Below are positions 38,832-46,659 of a DNA stretch of 64,000 nucleotides, one piece after another; position 1 is the first letter of the stretch, and each line of letters opens with the position of its first letter. The position numbers were made by a program, and so were the translations under genes. The DNA lies in assembly GCF_003986955.1 (NCBI RefSeq), contig NZ_PIPN01000005.1, positions 62,001-126,000 of the forward strand. Reading direction: 5' to 3'. The DNA is from Aliidiomarina sedimenti (GTDB lineage: Bacteria; Pseudomonadota; Gammaproteobacteria; Enterobacterales; Alteromonadaceae). The notes under the pieces were generated by a model that worked only from the letters and a program-made list of their open reading frames with translations, did no database searches and was not told the DNA's origin.

Positions 38832-39593
38832 TTACTCAGCGCCATCCTGATGCTCTTCAATGAAGGCGGTCAGTAATTGCTGTTGCTCGTCAGTCAGAGC
38901 TAGGTTGTTTAAAAGTTCTGGTCGACGCAACCAGGTTCTGCCTAGAGCCTGCTGCATTCGCCATTGACGAATTTTTTCGTGGTTGCCACTCAGTAAAACC
39001 GAGGGCACCTGTTTACCATCCAACACTTCAGGGCGAGTATAATGCGGGCAATCCAGCAAGCCATCAACAAACGAATCCTCTGCTGCTGACGCCTGGTGAC
39101 CCAATACGCCCGGCACTTGTCGTGCAAGGGTATCAATCATCACCATTGCCGGTAACTCACCGCCACTTAACACAAAGTCGCCAATTGACCATTCCTCATC
39201 AATGTCGGATTCAATCACCCGCTCATCAATGCCTTCGTAGCGCCCTGCAACCAGTACCAGTTTATCGTACTGACTTAGCTCCAGAACTCCGCGCTGGTCA
39301 AGCTTGCGCCCTTGTGGTGACAGGTAAATAACCCGGGCACCTTTACCGACCCCTTGTTTCGCTGCAGCAATGGCCGCACGGAGCGGTTCCACCATCATCA
39401 GCATGCCCGGACCACCGCCATAAGGCCGGTCATCAACCGTACGGTGTTTGTCGTGGGTAAAATCACGAGGATTCCACGTTTCGACACTAAGCAGATCCTG
39501 CTCCACCGCGCGGCGGGTCACGCCGTAACTGGTAATTGCTTCAAACATGTCAGGGAATAAACTAACCACCCCAACCTGTAATGCCGCGGCCAT
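38832..39593 (-). CDS. trmD: tRNA (guanine-37-N1)-methyltransferase
   Basis: Methylates G37 next to the anticodon in tRNAs reading CNN codons, preventing frameshifts. The 253-residue protein has the SPOUT knot motifs: [26 protein letters not shown] and [19 protein letters not shown]. The C-terminal tRNA-binding domain ([14 protein letters not shown]) is complete. Its ATG overlaps the rimM stop by one base (TAATG), so translation is coupled. Confidence 0.98.
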   Translation of the reverse strand: MAAALQVGVVSLFPDMFEAITSYGVTRRAVEQDLLSVETWNPRDFTHDKHRTVDDRPYGGGPGMLMMVEPLRAAIAAAKQGVGKGARVIYLSPQGRKLDQRGVLELSQYDKLVLVAGRYEGIDERVIESDIDEEWSIGDFVLSGGELPAMVMIDTLARQVPGVLGHQASAAEDSFVDGLLDCPHYTRPEVLDGKQVPSVLLSGNHEKIRQWRMQQALGRTWLRRPELLNNLALTDEQQQLLTAFIEEHQDGAE

Positions 39594-40120
39594 TAAAAGT
39601 CCGCAGGCCAGTCCACGGTAATCCGTTTTTCTTCACGATCCACTGCAACCACATACTGTGACTGAATGAACGGAATTAAACGCTCCCGCTTTCCAAAAGC
39701 ATCATTGCTGTTTGCCGTCACCACCAGGACATCATTCGATACCGTTGGCAGCATCTGGCTCACCGTGCCCATGTCATAGTTTTCAGTGTTAACCACTTTC
39801 AACCCGACCAGGTCACGCCAGTAAAACTCGTCTTCCGGTAATTCCGGCAGTTTATCTGCCGAAACCGCGATTTGCCGACCTACCCACTGCTGTGCAGCGT
39901 CGCGGTCGTCAATAGTCGCAAACTTGGCAATTAGCCCTTTGTTGTGCCAGCGCCATTGCGCGACCTCAACAGACTGCCAATTCCCTTCCTGGCCTAACAG
40001 CCAGGGTTGGTATTCGAAAATACCTTCGGCCTGATCCGTAAAACTAATGACCTTCAACCAGCCCTTAATGCCATAGACCGCACCTAAGGTGCCTAAAATG
40101 ACTGGGTTGTTGTCGCTCAT
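39593..40120 (-). CDS. rimM: 16S rRNA processing protein RimM
   Basis: Assists maturation of the 30S head and binds S19. The 175-residue protein has the N-terminal RimM barrel ([20 protein letters not shown]) and a C-terminal PRC-barrel ([40 protein letters not shown]). It is second in the rpsP operon, 33 bp after rpsP, and is coupled to trmD. Confidence 0.97.
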   Translation of the reverse strand: MSDNNPVILGTLGAVYGIKGWLKVISFTDQAEGIFEYQPWLLGQEGNWQSVEVAQWRWHNKGLIAKFATIDDRDAAQQWVGRQIAVSADKLPELPEDEFYWRDLVGLKVVNTENYDMGTVSQMLPTVSNDVLVVTANSNDAFGKRERLIPFIQSQYVVAVDREEKRITVDWPADF

Positions 40121-40153
40121 GTTTACTCCAGAACCGTTAATAAATCAGCAAAG

Positions 40154-40405
40154 TTACGCAGCTGCTTTGTTTGCGTCTTTGACTAATTTTGATACACGCT
40201 CAGACAACTGTGCGCCCTGGCCTACCCAGTGCTCCACACGCCCTAAATCAACGCGTAATTTTTCTTCCTGACCACGTGCTACCGGGTTAAAGAAACCGAC
40301 ATTCTCGATGAAACGACCGTCACGGGCGTTGCGGCTGTCGGTAACAACCATTTGGTAGAATGGACGCTTTTTTGCGCCACCACGTTGTAAACGAATGGTT
40401 ACCAT
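40154..40405 (-). CDS. rpsP: 30S ribosomal protein S16
   Basis: Small-subunit assembly protein of 83 residues from [17 protein letters not shown], the universal start of the family. GAGGACGGT lies just before the ATG at 40403-40405. An in-frame extension to 40507 is the untranslated leader, because it crosses the promoter and hairpin. It heads the operon with rimM, trmD and rplS. Expression is probably set by the promoter at 40480-40507 and the hairpin at the transcript 5' end. Confidence 0.97.
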   Translation of the reverse strand: MVTIRLQRGGAKKRPFYQMVVTDSRNARDGRFIENVGFFNPVARGQEEKLRVDLGRVEHWVGQGAQLSERVSKLVKDANKAAA

Positions 40406-40450
40406 ACCGTCCTCTACAATGTTAATGAATGTTTCTAAGGATAAAGAAAG

Positions 40451-40472
40451 CCTCCCGACCGAAGTCAGGAAG
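40451..40472 (-). promoter_or_regulatory. UUCG-capped hairpin at the 5' end of the rpsP transcript (leader attenuator or 5' stabiliser)
   Basis: In the minus-strand transcript CUUCCUGAC-UUCG-GUCGGGAGG forms a 9-bp stem (two G-U pairs) closed by a UUCG tetraloop. It is followed by CUUUCUUUAUCC. With the promoter at 40480-40507 the transcript would begin at about 40473, so the hairpin occupies the first bases. It could also end transcripts from the upstream corC-like gene. Confidence 0.6.
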
Positions 40473-40479
40473 CGCGCCA

Positions 40480-40507
40480 ATTGTACGCATTTTGATGTGA
40501 AATGCAA
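40480..40507 (-). promoter_or_regulatory. Sigma-70 promoter of the rpsP operon, TTGCAT-N16-TACAAT
   Basis: On the minus strand, TTGCAT (40507-40502) and TACAAT (40485-40480) are 16 bases apart. The bases after the -10 are TGGCGCGC, a GC-rich discriminator typical of stringently controlled ribosomal promoters. Confidence 0.65.
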
Positions 40508-40542
40508 GGTAAAGCTTGGGTTTTGGCTAGCGGCTCAGGCCC

Positions 40543-41829
40543 TTAGCCTGATTTCTTACGTTTGCGTTTACTGGGCATGACGCGAACGGTCTTGATCATG
40601 TTGTTTTCGACCTCAGTGACTTCAATCCGGTACGGACCCACCACGATGCACATCGGGTTTTCCGGAATATCGCCAAAAGCTTCAATGATCAATCCATTAA
40701 TGGTTTTTGGCCCGTCAGTGGGGAAATTCCAGTGCAGATCTTTATTCAGCTCACGCAGATTAGCAGTACCTTCGATCAGGTAGCTTCCATCCGCCTGCAA
40801 CTGGACATGGTCACTCGTGACGCCACTAATAGTAGTGGTAAAGTCACCAACAATTTCTTCAAGGATATCTTCCAGTGTAACCAGCCCCTGAATATCACCA
40901 TATTCGTCAACCACCAGGCCAATGCGCTCTTTATTACGCTGAAACTTCAACAGTTGCACGTTAAGCGGGGTACCTTCAGGAATAAAGTATATATCGCGTG
41001 CAGCGCGCACCAGAGAGGCTTTATCCGGTACTGCCTGGTAGCGGGTGACTAATCGCATCATATCGCGAGCGTGGAGGAAGCCGATGGCATCGTCTATTTG
41101 ACTGCGGAATAGCAATACCCGGGTGTGTTGCATGTTCATCACCTGCTTCATGATGGCAGGCCATTCATCGTTGATATCGATGGCAATGATTTCATTGCGC
41201 GGGATCATAATGTCATCAACGGTCACTTTTTCCAGATCGAGCACACTGACCAGCATGTCCTGGTGACGACTTGGAATCAGCGAGCCCGCTTCATTCACGA
41301 TAGTACGCAACTCGTCAGCGCTCAGTGCATCCCGCTGCTGCTCGTTCGGGTTCATCCCGAACAGTTTCATCATGTTGTTAGTGATGAAGTTTAGTGCAAT
41401 CACGAAGGGGAGCATAACTTTCATCAACAGCGCAATCAGAATCGAACTTGGCATTGCCACCCGTTCAGGGTTCAGTGCAGCAACGGTTTTCGGCGTTACT
41501 TCAGCGAAGATCAGGATAACCAGGGTCAGCACTATGGTCGCAAAGGCGATACCGGCGTCACCGTAGAGACGCATACCGATAATCGTGGCGATTGCCGAGG
41601 CGGCAATATTAACCAGGTTGTTGCCAATTAAAATAAGACCAATCAGACGATCAGGTCGGTCAAGTAATTTACTGACCCGCTTAGCCCCGCGGTCCCCACT
41701 CTGCGCCAGGTGGCGAAGTTTGTAGCGGTTGACCGAGACCATGCCAGTTTCCGTGCCGGAAAAATAGGCAGATATAATAATGAGTACGGCTAATATAATA
41801 AAAAGCGTACTCGTCGATATGTCGTCCAA
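40543..41829 (-). CDS. CNNM/CorC-family membrane protein (YfjD/CorB-like)
   Basis: A 428-residue protein with a DUF21 (CNNM) membrane domain of three to four helices (about 8-150; SAYFSGTETGMVSVN, LILIGNNLVNIAASAIATI). Paired CBS domains follow (about 205-335; TVDDIMIPRNEIIAIDIN, IGLVVDEYGDIQGLVTLEDI). A C-terminal CorC_HlyC domain completes it (about 350-420). It is related to E. coli YfjD and Salmonella CorB, implicated in Mg2+/Co2+ efflux. It follows ypjD and precedes rpsP, as in other gammaproteobacteria. Confidence 0.9.
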   Translation of the reverse strand: MDDISTSTLFIILAVLIIISAYFSGTETGMVSVNRYKLRHLAQSGDRGAKRVSKLLDRPDRLIGLILIGNNLVNIAASAIATIIGMRLYGDAGIAFATIVLTLVILIFAEVTPKTVAALNPERVAMPSSILIALLMKVMLPFVIALNFITNNMMKLFGMNPNEQQRDALSADELRTIVNEAGSLIPSRHQDMLVSVLDLEKVTVDDIMIPRNEIIAIDINDEWPAIMKQVMNMQHTRVLLFRSQIDDAIGFLHARDMMRLVTRYQAVPDKASLVRAARDIYFIPEGTPLNVQLLKFQRNKERIGLVVDEYGDIQGLVTLEDILEEIVGDFTTTISGVTSDHVQLQADGSYLIEGTANLRELNKDLHWNFPTDGPKTINGLIIEAFGDIPENPMCIVVGPYRIEVTEVENNMIKTVRVMPSKRKRKKSG

Positions 41830-41909
41830 GGGGGGTTCCTATTCTATTCGAAAGAGTAATAACTGTACGGCGTTCATGCAATAAGTCAAGGCTGTGAGCA
41901 GCACTCACC

Positions 41910-42704
41910 TCAAGCCAAAAGAACGTCCCGTACAAAGCGACTGCCATAATAGGCAAGAATGAGTAGCAGGCTGGCAATCAGGGTAATAATAACCGCCGGT
42001 TTACCGCGCAGTCCGCGCCAGTAATGAACCACCAGAATACCGTTAAAGGTTAGCCAGGCAACCAGGCTAAGTGAGGTCTTATGCAACTGACCAGGTGCGA
42101 ACATATTTTCGACAAACAAAAATCCGCTGACAATGGCCAGGGTAAGCACGCCAGTCCCTATTGTCAGCAGGCGGAAAAAATAATTCTCCACCGTCATCAA
42201 TGGCGGCAGGTTGTCACTTAACGCCTTCGCTTTGCGCTGCTTAAGCAGTCGATTAAGGTACAACAGTTGTAACGAATACAGTGCAGCCAGAGCAAGAATA
42301 CTAAATGCCAGTAAAGACAGCCCAATATGTAAAGTGACACCCGGTTGCACGGTAATCGCATGGCCTGCGCGCAGCGGCGTCACAGCTACCAGTAGCAGGC
42401 TAAAAATAGCAAAGGTGAAAATAACCGGACGCAGCAGGTTGGCTTCGGCCCGTAAACCACGGCTAAGGTTGAAAATAGATAGCAGTGCCGCAATGATCAA
42501 CAAAGTGGCAGCCATATTGAAGTGGCGGAACCCCGTTTCATTGAGCACCAGCGCGATACTTAACACGTGGGTGAACACCGCGACAGCACTACTGACCTGA
42601 ATGCGACGCTGGCCCCAGCGCGGCGATGCAGCAAAACGCTGGCCGGTAAAAACCACCGCCATCGTGTAACTGACGATGCTAAGCATCAGCAGGAAGCTAA
42701 TCAT
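41910..42704 (-). CDS. ypjD: YpjD, CcsA-like cytochrome c assembly-family membrane protein
   Basis: A 264-residue protein with about eight transmembrane helices. Conserved histidines sit at VSSAVAVFTHVLSIALVL, LHIGLSLLAFSILALAALYS, GQLHKTSLSLVAW and VVHYWRGLRG. The ALYSLQLLYLNRLLK segment is typical of CcsA/ResC-fold proteins such as YpjD. Its exact role is unclear; it was linked to ion resistance or haem handling. It is divergent from ffh and followed by the CNNM gene, matching the E. coli ffh–ypjD–yfjD cluster. Confidence 0.88.
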   Translation of the reverse strand: MISFLLMLSIVSYTMAVVFTGQRFAASPRWGQRRIQVSSAVAVFTHVLSIALVLNETGFRHFNMAATLLIIAALLSIFNLSRGLRAEANLLRPVIFTFAIFSLLLVAVTPLRAGHAITVQPGVTLHIGLSLLAFSILALAALYSLQLLYLNRLLKQRKAKALSDNLPPLMTVENYFFRLLTIGTGVLTLAIVSGFLFVENMFAPGQLHKTSLSLVAWLTFNGILVVHYWRGLRGKPAVIITLIASLLLILAYYGSRFVRDVLLA

Positions 42705-42783
42705 GTCAAGCTGAACCTTGTAGTAGTTGTAAGGTTAGTAAGTGTAAGTTCATGTTTTAAGGAAAGTTCATCATGTTGGGTTG

Positions 42784-42812
42784 AGTATACTGCGCAACAT
42801 CGCCAAACCCAA
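42784..42812 (-). promoter_or_regulatory. Probable ypjD promoter, TTGGGT-N17-TATACT
   Basis: On the minus strand TTGGGT (42812-42807) and TATACT (42789-42784) are separated by 17 bases, about 80 bp before the ypjD start. Confidence 0.5.
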
Positions 42813-42823
42813 CCGTCTTAAGG

Positions 42824-42829
42824 TATAAT
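42824..42829 (+). promoter_or_regulatory. Candidate -10 element of ffh (TATAAT)
   Basis: A perfect TATAAT lies 35 bp before the ffh ATG. No good -35 hexamer is found 16-18 bases upstream, so the promoter is tentative. It faces away from the ypjD promoter next to it. Confidence 0.4.
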
Positions 42830-42863
42830 AGCGCAAACTTTTCCCACAGGACGTAACGTTACT

Positions 42864-44234
42864 ATGTTCGAGAATCTAAGTGAACGATTATCGCAAAGCC
42901 TGCGCAATATTGGTGGTCGCGGCCGCCTGACTGAAGACAATATTAAAGATACTTTGCGCGAAGTGCGCATGGCGCTGCTCGAAGCAGACGTCGCGCTGCC
43001 GGTGGTAAAAGAATTTATTAAGGCAGTCAAAGAGCGGGCTATTGGTGCCGAGGTCAATAAAAACCTCAACCCAGGCCAGGTCTTTATCAAGATTGTGCGT
43101 GAAGAGCTGGAAGCAGCCATGGGCGAGGCAAATGTCCCCCTCGACCTGGCAACTCAGCCACCCGCCGTTATTATGATGGCGGGTTTGCAGGGGGCTGGTA
43201 AAACCACCAGTGTCGGCAAACTGGCTCGTCACCTGAAAGAAAAGCAAAAGAAAAAAGTCATGGTGGTCAGTGCTGACGTCTACCGGCCAGCCGCGATTAA
43301 ACAGCTGGAAACCTTGGCTGCAGAAGTGGATGTTGAATTTTTCCCTTCAACGGTAGACCAGGACCCGGTCACGATTGCCAGTAATGCCATTGCCCAGGCC
43401 CGTAAGCAGTTTATGGACGTGGTACTGGTCGATACCGCAGGTCGCCTGGCGATTGATGAAGCGATGATGGATGAAATCGGTCGCCTGCATAAAGCCATCA
43501 ACCCCATCGAGACGCTATTTGTAGTCGACGCCATGACCGGTCAGGATGCGGCTAACACCGCCCGGGCCTTCAACGAAGCGCTGCCCTTAACTGGTGTTAT
43601 TCTGACCAAAACCGACGGTGATGCGCGCGGTGGTGCGGCGTTGTCGATCCGTCATATAACAGGCAAACCAATTAAGTTTCTTGGGGTTGGCGAAAAAAAT
43701 GATGCCCTCGAACCTTTCCACCCTGACCGGATTGCATCGCGAATTCTGGGCATGGGGGATGTGCTTTCCCTGATTGAAGAAGTTGAGAGCAAAGTTGATC
43801 GGCAGAAAGCCGAGAAAGTGGCAAAGAAAGTCATGAAAAGCGGCAAGTTCAGCCTTGAAGACTTTCGCGATCAGCTGCAGCAAATGAAGAACATGGGCGG
43901 CATGATGGGCATGCTCGACAAACTGCCCGGTATGGGTGCCATGAAAGGCCAGCTACAGGGGCAGATGGACGACAGCCTGACCACCCGGATGGAAGCTATC
44001 ATTAATTCGATGACGCCAAAAGAACGTGAACATCCTGATTTGATAAAAGGTTCACGCAAACGTCGCATCGCGACCGGTTCCGGTACCCAGGTGCAGGACG
44101 TCAATAAACTGCTCAAGCAGTTTACCCAGATGCAAAAAATGATGAAGAAAATGAAAGGTGGCGGCATGCAAAAAATGATGCGCCAAATGGGCGGTAAAAT
44201 GCCACCAGGGATGTTCCCTGGCGGCGGGCGTTAA
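42864..44234 (+). CDS. ffh: Signal recognition particle protein Ffh
   Basis: SRP GTPase that binds 4.5S RNA and targets nascent inner-membrane proteins to FtsY. The 456-residue protein has the N domain (1-85), the G domain (GLQGAGKTTSVGKLA, DTAGR, TKTDGDARGG) and a Met-rich M domain (about 300-456; MKNMGGMMGMLDKLPGM, QMQKMMKKMKGGGMQKMM). It is divergent from ypjD. AGGACG precedes the ATG. Confidence 0.98.
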   Translation: MFENLSERLSQSLRNIGGRGRLTEDNIKDTLREVRMALLEADVALPVVKEFIKAVKERAIGAEVNKNLNPGQVFIKIVREELEAAMGEANVPLDLATQPPAVIMMAGLQGAGKTTSVGKLARHLKEKQKKKVMVVSADVYRPAAIKQLETLAAEVDVEFFPSTVDQDPVTIASNAIAQARKQFMDVVLVDTAGRLAIDEAMMDEIGRLHKAINPIETLFVVDAMTGQDAANTARAFNEALPLTGVILTKTDGDARGGAALSIRHITGKPIKFLGVGEKNDALEPFHPDRIASRILGMGDVLSLIEEVESKVDRQKAEKVAKKVMKSGKFSLEDFRDQLQQMKNMGGMMGMLDKLPGMGAMKGQLQGQMDDSLTTRMEAIINSMTPKEREHPDLIKGSRKRRIATGSGTQVQDVNKLLKQFTQMQKMMKKMKGGGMQKMMRQMGGKMPPGMFPGGGR

Positions 44235-44256
44235 GCAATACGTTTAACCACTACCC

Positions 44257-44943
44257 TTAACCGAACAATAAACGGCGCAGCCAGCCACGGTTGAGCCGTT
44301 CTTCACAACCACGTAACTGACCAGCGTAATTCAGTGAGCGCTGATCGACGCGGCGTGAGGTTGCTACCAACCACTGCTTTTGCAAATAAGTACGACGTTG
44401 ATAGCCGCCCCACCCTTCGTGGTAGTTGAGGTACTGAGCATAGGCGTCCCACTTAGACACGCCATTAATTTGCTGGCTCTTACTAATAAACCAACCCATA
44501 AAATCAATCGCATCAGCGAAGTCGTCGCGCCGCCCACGGCGGTTGCCTGTCTCGCGTATATAGTCATCCCAGGTCATGGTTTTGGCCTGCGCATAGCCAT
44601 AGGCATCGGACACCCGACCCCAGGGAATAAAACCCAGGACATACTTACGCGGCGGTAATGCCCGTGACCGAAACGAGCTTTCCTGATACATCATAGCCAT
44701 AGGTACGTGAACCGGTACGCCCCATTCATCCCGCATCGCTTTAGAGGCTCGCCACCAGTCTCGACGCTCTTCAAAAATATTACAGATATTTTCGGGGTCT
44801 TTCGGAGGAGCGGTCGAGCATGCACCTAAAAATAGCGTGGAAACAACGGCTAAGACAGCAATCGTGATTTTTTTTCGCTTTTTTGCCAGCGACAGGAACT
44901 TTCTGCCTCGCTGCGCCTCTGAGTAAGTAAGCGATTTACACAT
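44257..44943 (-). CDS. Putative lytic transglycosylase lipoprotein (SLT-like)
   Basis: A 228-residue protein. A basic N-terminal tail of ~25 residues precedes a hydrophobic helix and a lipobox FLGAC (Cys ~42). GGGGAAG about 8 bases before the ATG supports this start. The SLT-like domain has the catalytic-type Glu in MMYQESSFRSRAL. It continues with DAYGYAQAKTMTWDDYIRE, FADAIDFMGWFISKS and YLNYHEGWGGY. This family is found beside gshA or in type VI clusters as a peptidoglycan-cleaving lipoprotein. The unusually long segment before the helix could instead make it a type II membrane anchor. It is 39 bp downstream of gshA. Confidence 0.82.
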   Translation of the reverse strand: MCKSLTYSEAQRGRKFLSLAKKRKKITIAVLAVVSTLFLGACSTAPPKDPENICNIFEERRDWWRASKAMRDEWGVPVHVPMAMMYQESSFRSRALPPRKYVLGFIPWGRVSDAYGYAQAKTMTWDDYIRETGNRRGRRDDFADAIDFMGWFISKSQQINGVSKWDAYAQYLNYHEGWGGYQRRTYLQKQWLVATSRRVDQRSLNYAGQLRGCEERLNRGWLRRLLFG

Positions 44944-44982
44944 GATTGGTCTTCCCCTGGACTACATCCCTTTTACGCGCCT

Positions 44983-46581
44983 CTAGCAGGCGCGTTCTTT
45001 TTTCTCTTCTGCTGCTGCAAAATAAGCCTGCAAGTAAGCCGCAAAGGTCCCGCTTTGCTGAGACTCAATTGTGCTTTGCTCTGTTAACGACTTTGTCGCC
45101 AGCGCTTTTAGCTCATCTTCACTGTAATACTCCAGCGACTCCTGCAACAGCTGTTCCCGGTAGTGCTGAGCAAGCTGCATAGCAAACCCCTGTCCGTGCT
45201 GTTGTGCTTTACGCATATCGGCGATCAACTGGCCTGACAGGGTCCGTTCCGGATTATCGATTTGCGGGCCTAAATGACCTAAAACGCAACGGTAGGCATC
45301 ACCACCGTTTGCATTGTCCATCAGTTCTGCCAGGGGTTCCAGCGTCTTGAACAAATCTTTAAGTTGCTCTTTCAACAGCACCTGGTGTTGTCCTTGCTGC
45401 AACCGCAACCGAGGGTCACGACCATCAAGTACCACCTGAGTAAGGTTTCTGCCTGCCTGCTGTTGATCGTCCCAGCTCATTTTGGGACTGTCACTAAGCA
45501 GACAATGCATGAGTAACAAATCGAGAAACAGCATTTGCTCGGCGGTAATCCCCACTGGTGTGTAGGGATTGGTATCCAACGCACGAATTTCAATGTACTC
45601 GACCCCCCCACGCTCAAGAGCCTGGGTTGGAGTTTCACCAGAGTGCGCTGTGCGTTTAGGCCGGATCGGCGCATAGAATTCGTTTTCAATTTGCAGAATA
45701 TTGCTGTTCAGCTGACGGAACTCGCCCTGGTCGTCCTGCACACCAATCTTGGCAAAACGCTCGGATGGTGTCGACACCGCGCGACGCAGGCCATCAATGT
45801 ATTGCTGCGCCGAATCATACGAAATACGCAGTGCCGCCTGCTCTTTGTTGGTGTAACCAAGATCACTCATGCGCAACGCTGTGGCGTACGGCCGGTAACT
45901 CATGCCACCGCCAAATGACTGCAGGTCTACGTCACCCGGGCTATATCGGGTAAAAGAGCTGCATACGACGGGCGACGCACCAAAGAAGTACGGCACGACC
46001 CAGGCATGCTTAAGGAAATTACGGATCAGGTCAAAATACCGTTCCGAACGATAGTCGCTGCAATTCTTGGCCCCATCCTGCGCGGCCAGTTCATCCCACA
46101 GTTGGTCAGACACCGAGAAGTTATAATGCACACCTGCAATGGTCTGCATGACAGCACCGTAACGATGGGTCAGACCCTGACGGTAGGTGCTTTTCATCAT
46201 ACCCACATGGGACGAGCCAAAATCAGCGATACGAATGTCTTTGGGCTCATTAACATAGCAAGGCATGCTTAATGGCCATAAAAGCTCATCCCCAATATGG
46301 CGATAGGTAAAGCGATGTAAATCCCGCAGTTGGGTCAGGGTCTCCCTTACCGAGCGGGAAACCGGAGTAATAAACTCGAGTAAGGACTCCGCGTAATCGG
46401 TGGTAATCAGCGGATGGGTCAAGGTGGCACCAAGAGACTGCGGGTGCATGGTTTGCGCTAACTGACCACTATTGGTAATGCGCAACGTTTCCCGCTCAAC
46501 ACCCCGATTAATTCCAGCAAGGGTTGCTGTTTGCTGGCGCTGACGAAGAGCGTCGAGGCGTGCAGATAAATTCATCGACAA
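44983..46581 (-). CDS. gshA: Glutamate-cysteine ligase
   Basis: First enzyme of glutathione synthesis; joins glutamate and cysteine with ATP. The 532-residue protein is the proteobacterial GshA type, with GINRGVERETLRI, FGSSHVGMMKSTYRQGLTHR, GVHYNFSVSDQLW and the substrate region RGGVEYIEIRALDTNPYTPV. The start is TTG at 46581 (AGGA 6 bases upstream) or ATG at 46575; the E. coli gene also uses TTG. The product links to gloB, which consumes a glutathione conjugate. gshB is not in the window. Confidence 0.95.
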   Translation of the reverse strand: MSMNLSARLDALRQRQQTATLAGINRGVERETLRITNSGQLAQTMHPQSLGATLTHPLITTDYAESLLEFITPVSRSVRETLTQLRDLHRFTYRHIGDELLWPLSMPCYVNEPKDIRIADFGSSHVGMMKSTYRQGLTHRYGAVMQTIAGVHYNFSVSDQLWDELAAQDGAKNCSDYRSERYFDLIRNFLKHAWVVPYFFGASPVVCSSFTRYSPGDVDLQSFGGGMSYRPYATALRMSDLGYTNKEQAALRISYDSAQQYIDGLRRAVSTPSERFAKIGVQDDQGEFRQLNSNILQIENEFYAPIRPKRTAHSGETPTQALERGGVEYIEIRALDTNPYTPVGITAEQMLFLDLLLMHCLLSDSPKMSWDDQQQAGRNLTQVVLDGRDPRLRLQQGQHQVLLKEQLKDLFKTLEPLAELMDNANGGDAYRCVLGHLGPQIDNPERTLSGQLIADMRKAQQHGQGFAMQLAQHYREQLLQESLEYYSEDELKALATKSLTEQSTIESQQSGTFAAYLQAYFAAAEEKKERAC

Positions 46582-46659
46582 AGCAATTCCTATACAATTC
46601 CTGCTATCATGCGGCTAGTGTGCCATATTCGACAGTAAAATACAGCGCAGGGAGTTAAC

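Noticed and set aside
40406-40507. N-terminal extension of rpsP (34 codons)
   Set aside because: It spans the promoter and the hairpin and is unlike any S16 N-terminus. The ATG at 40405 gives the standard protein.
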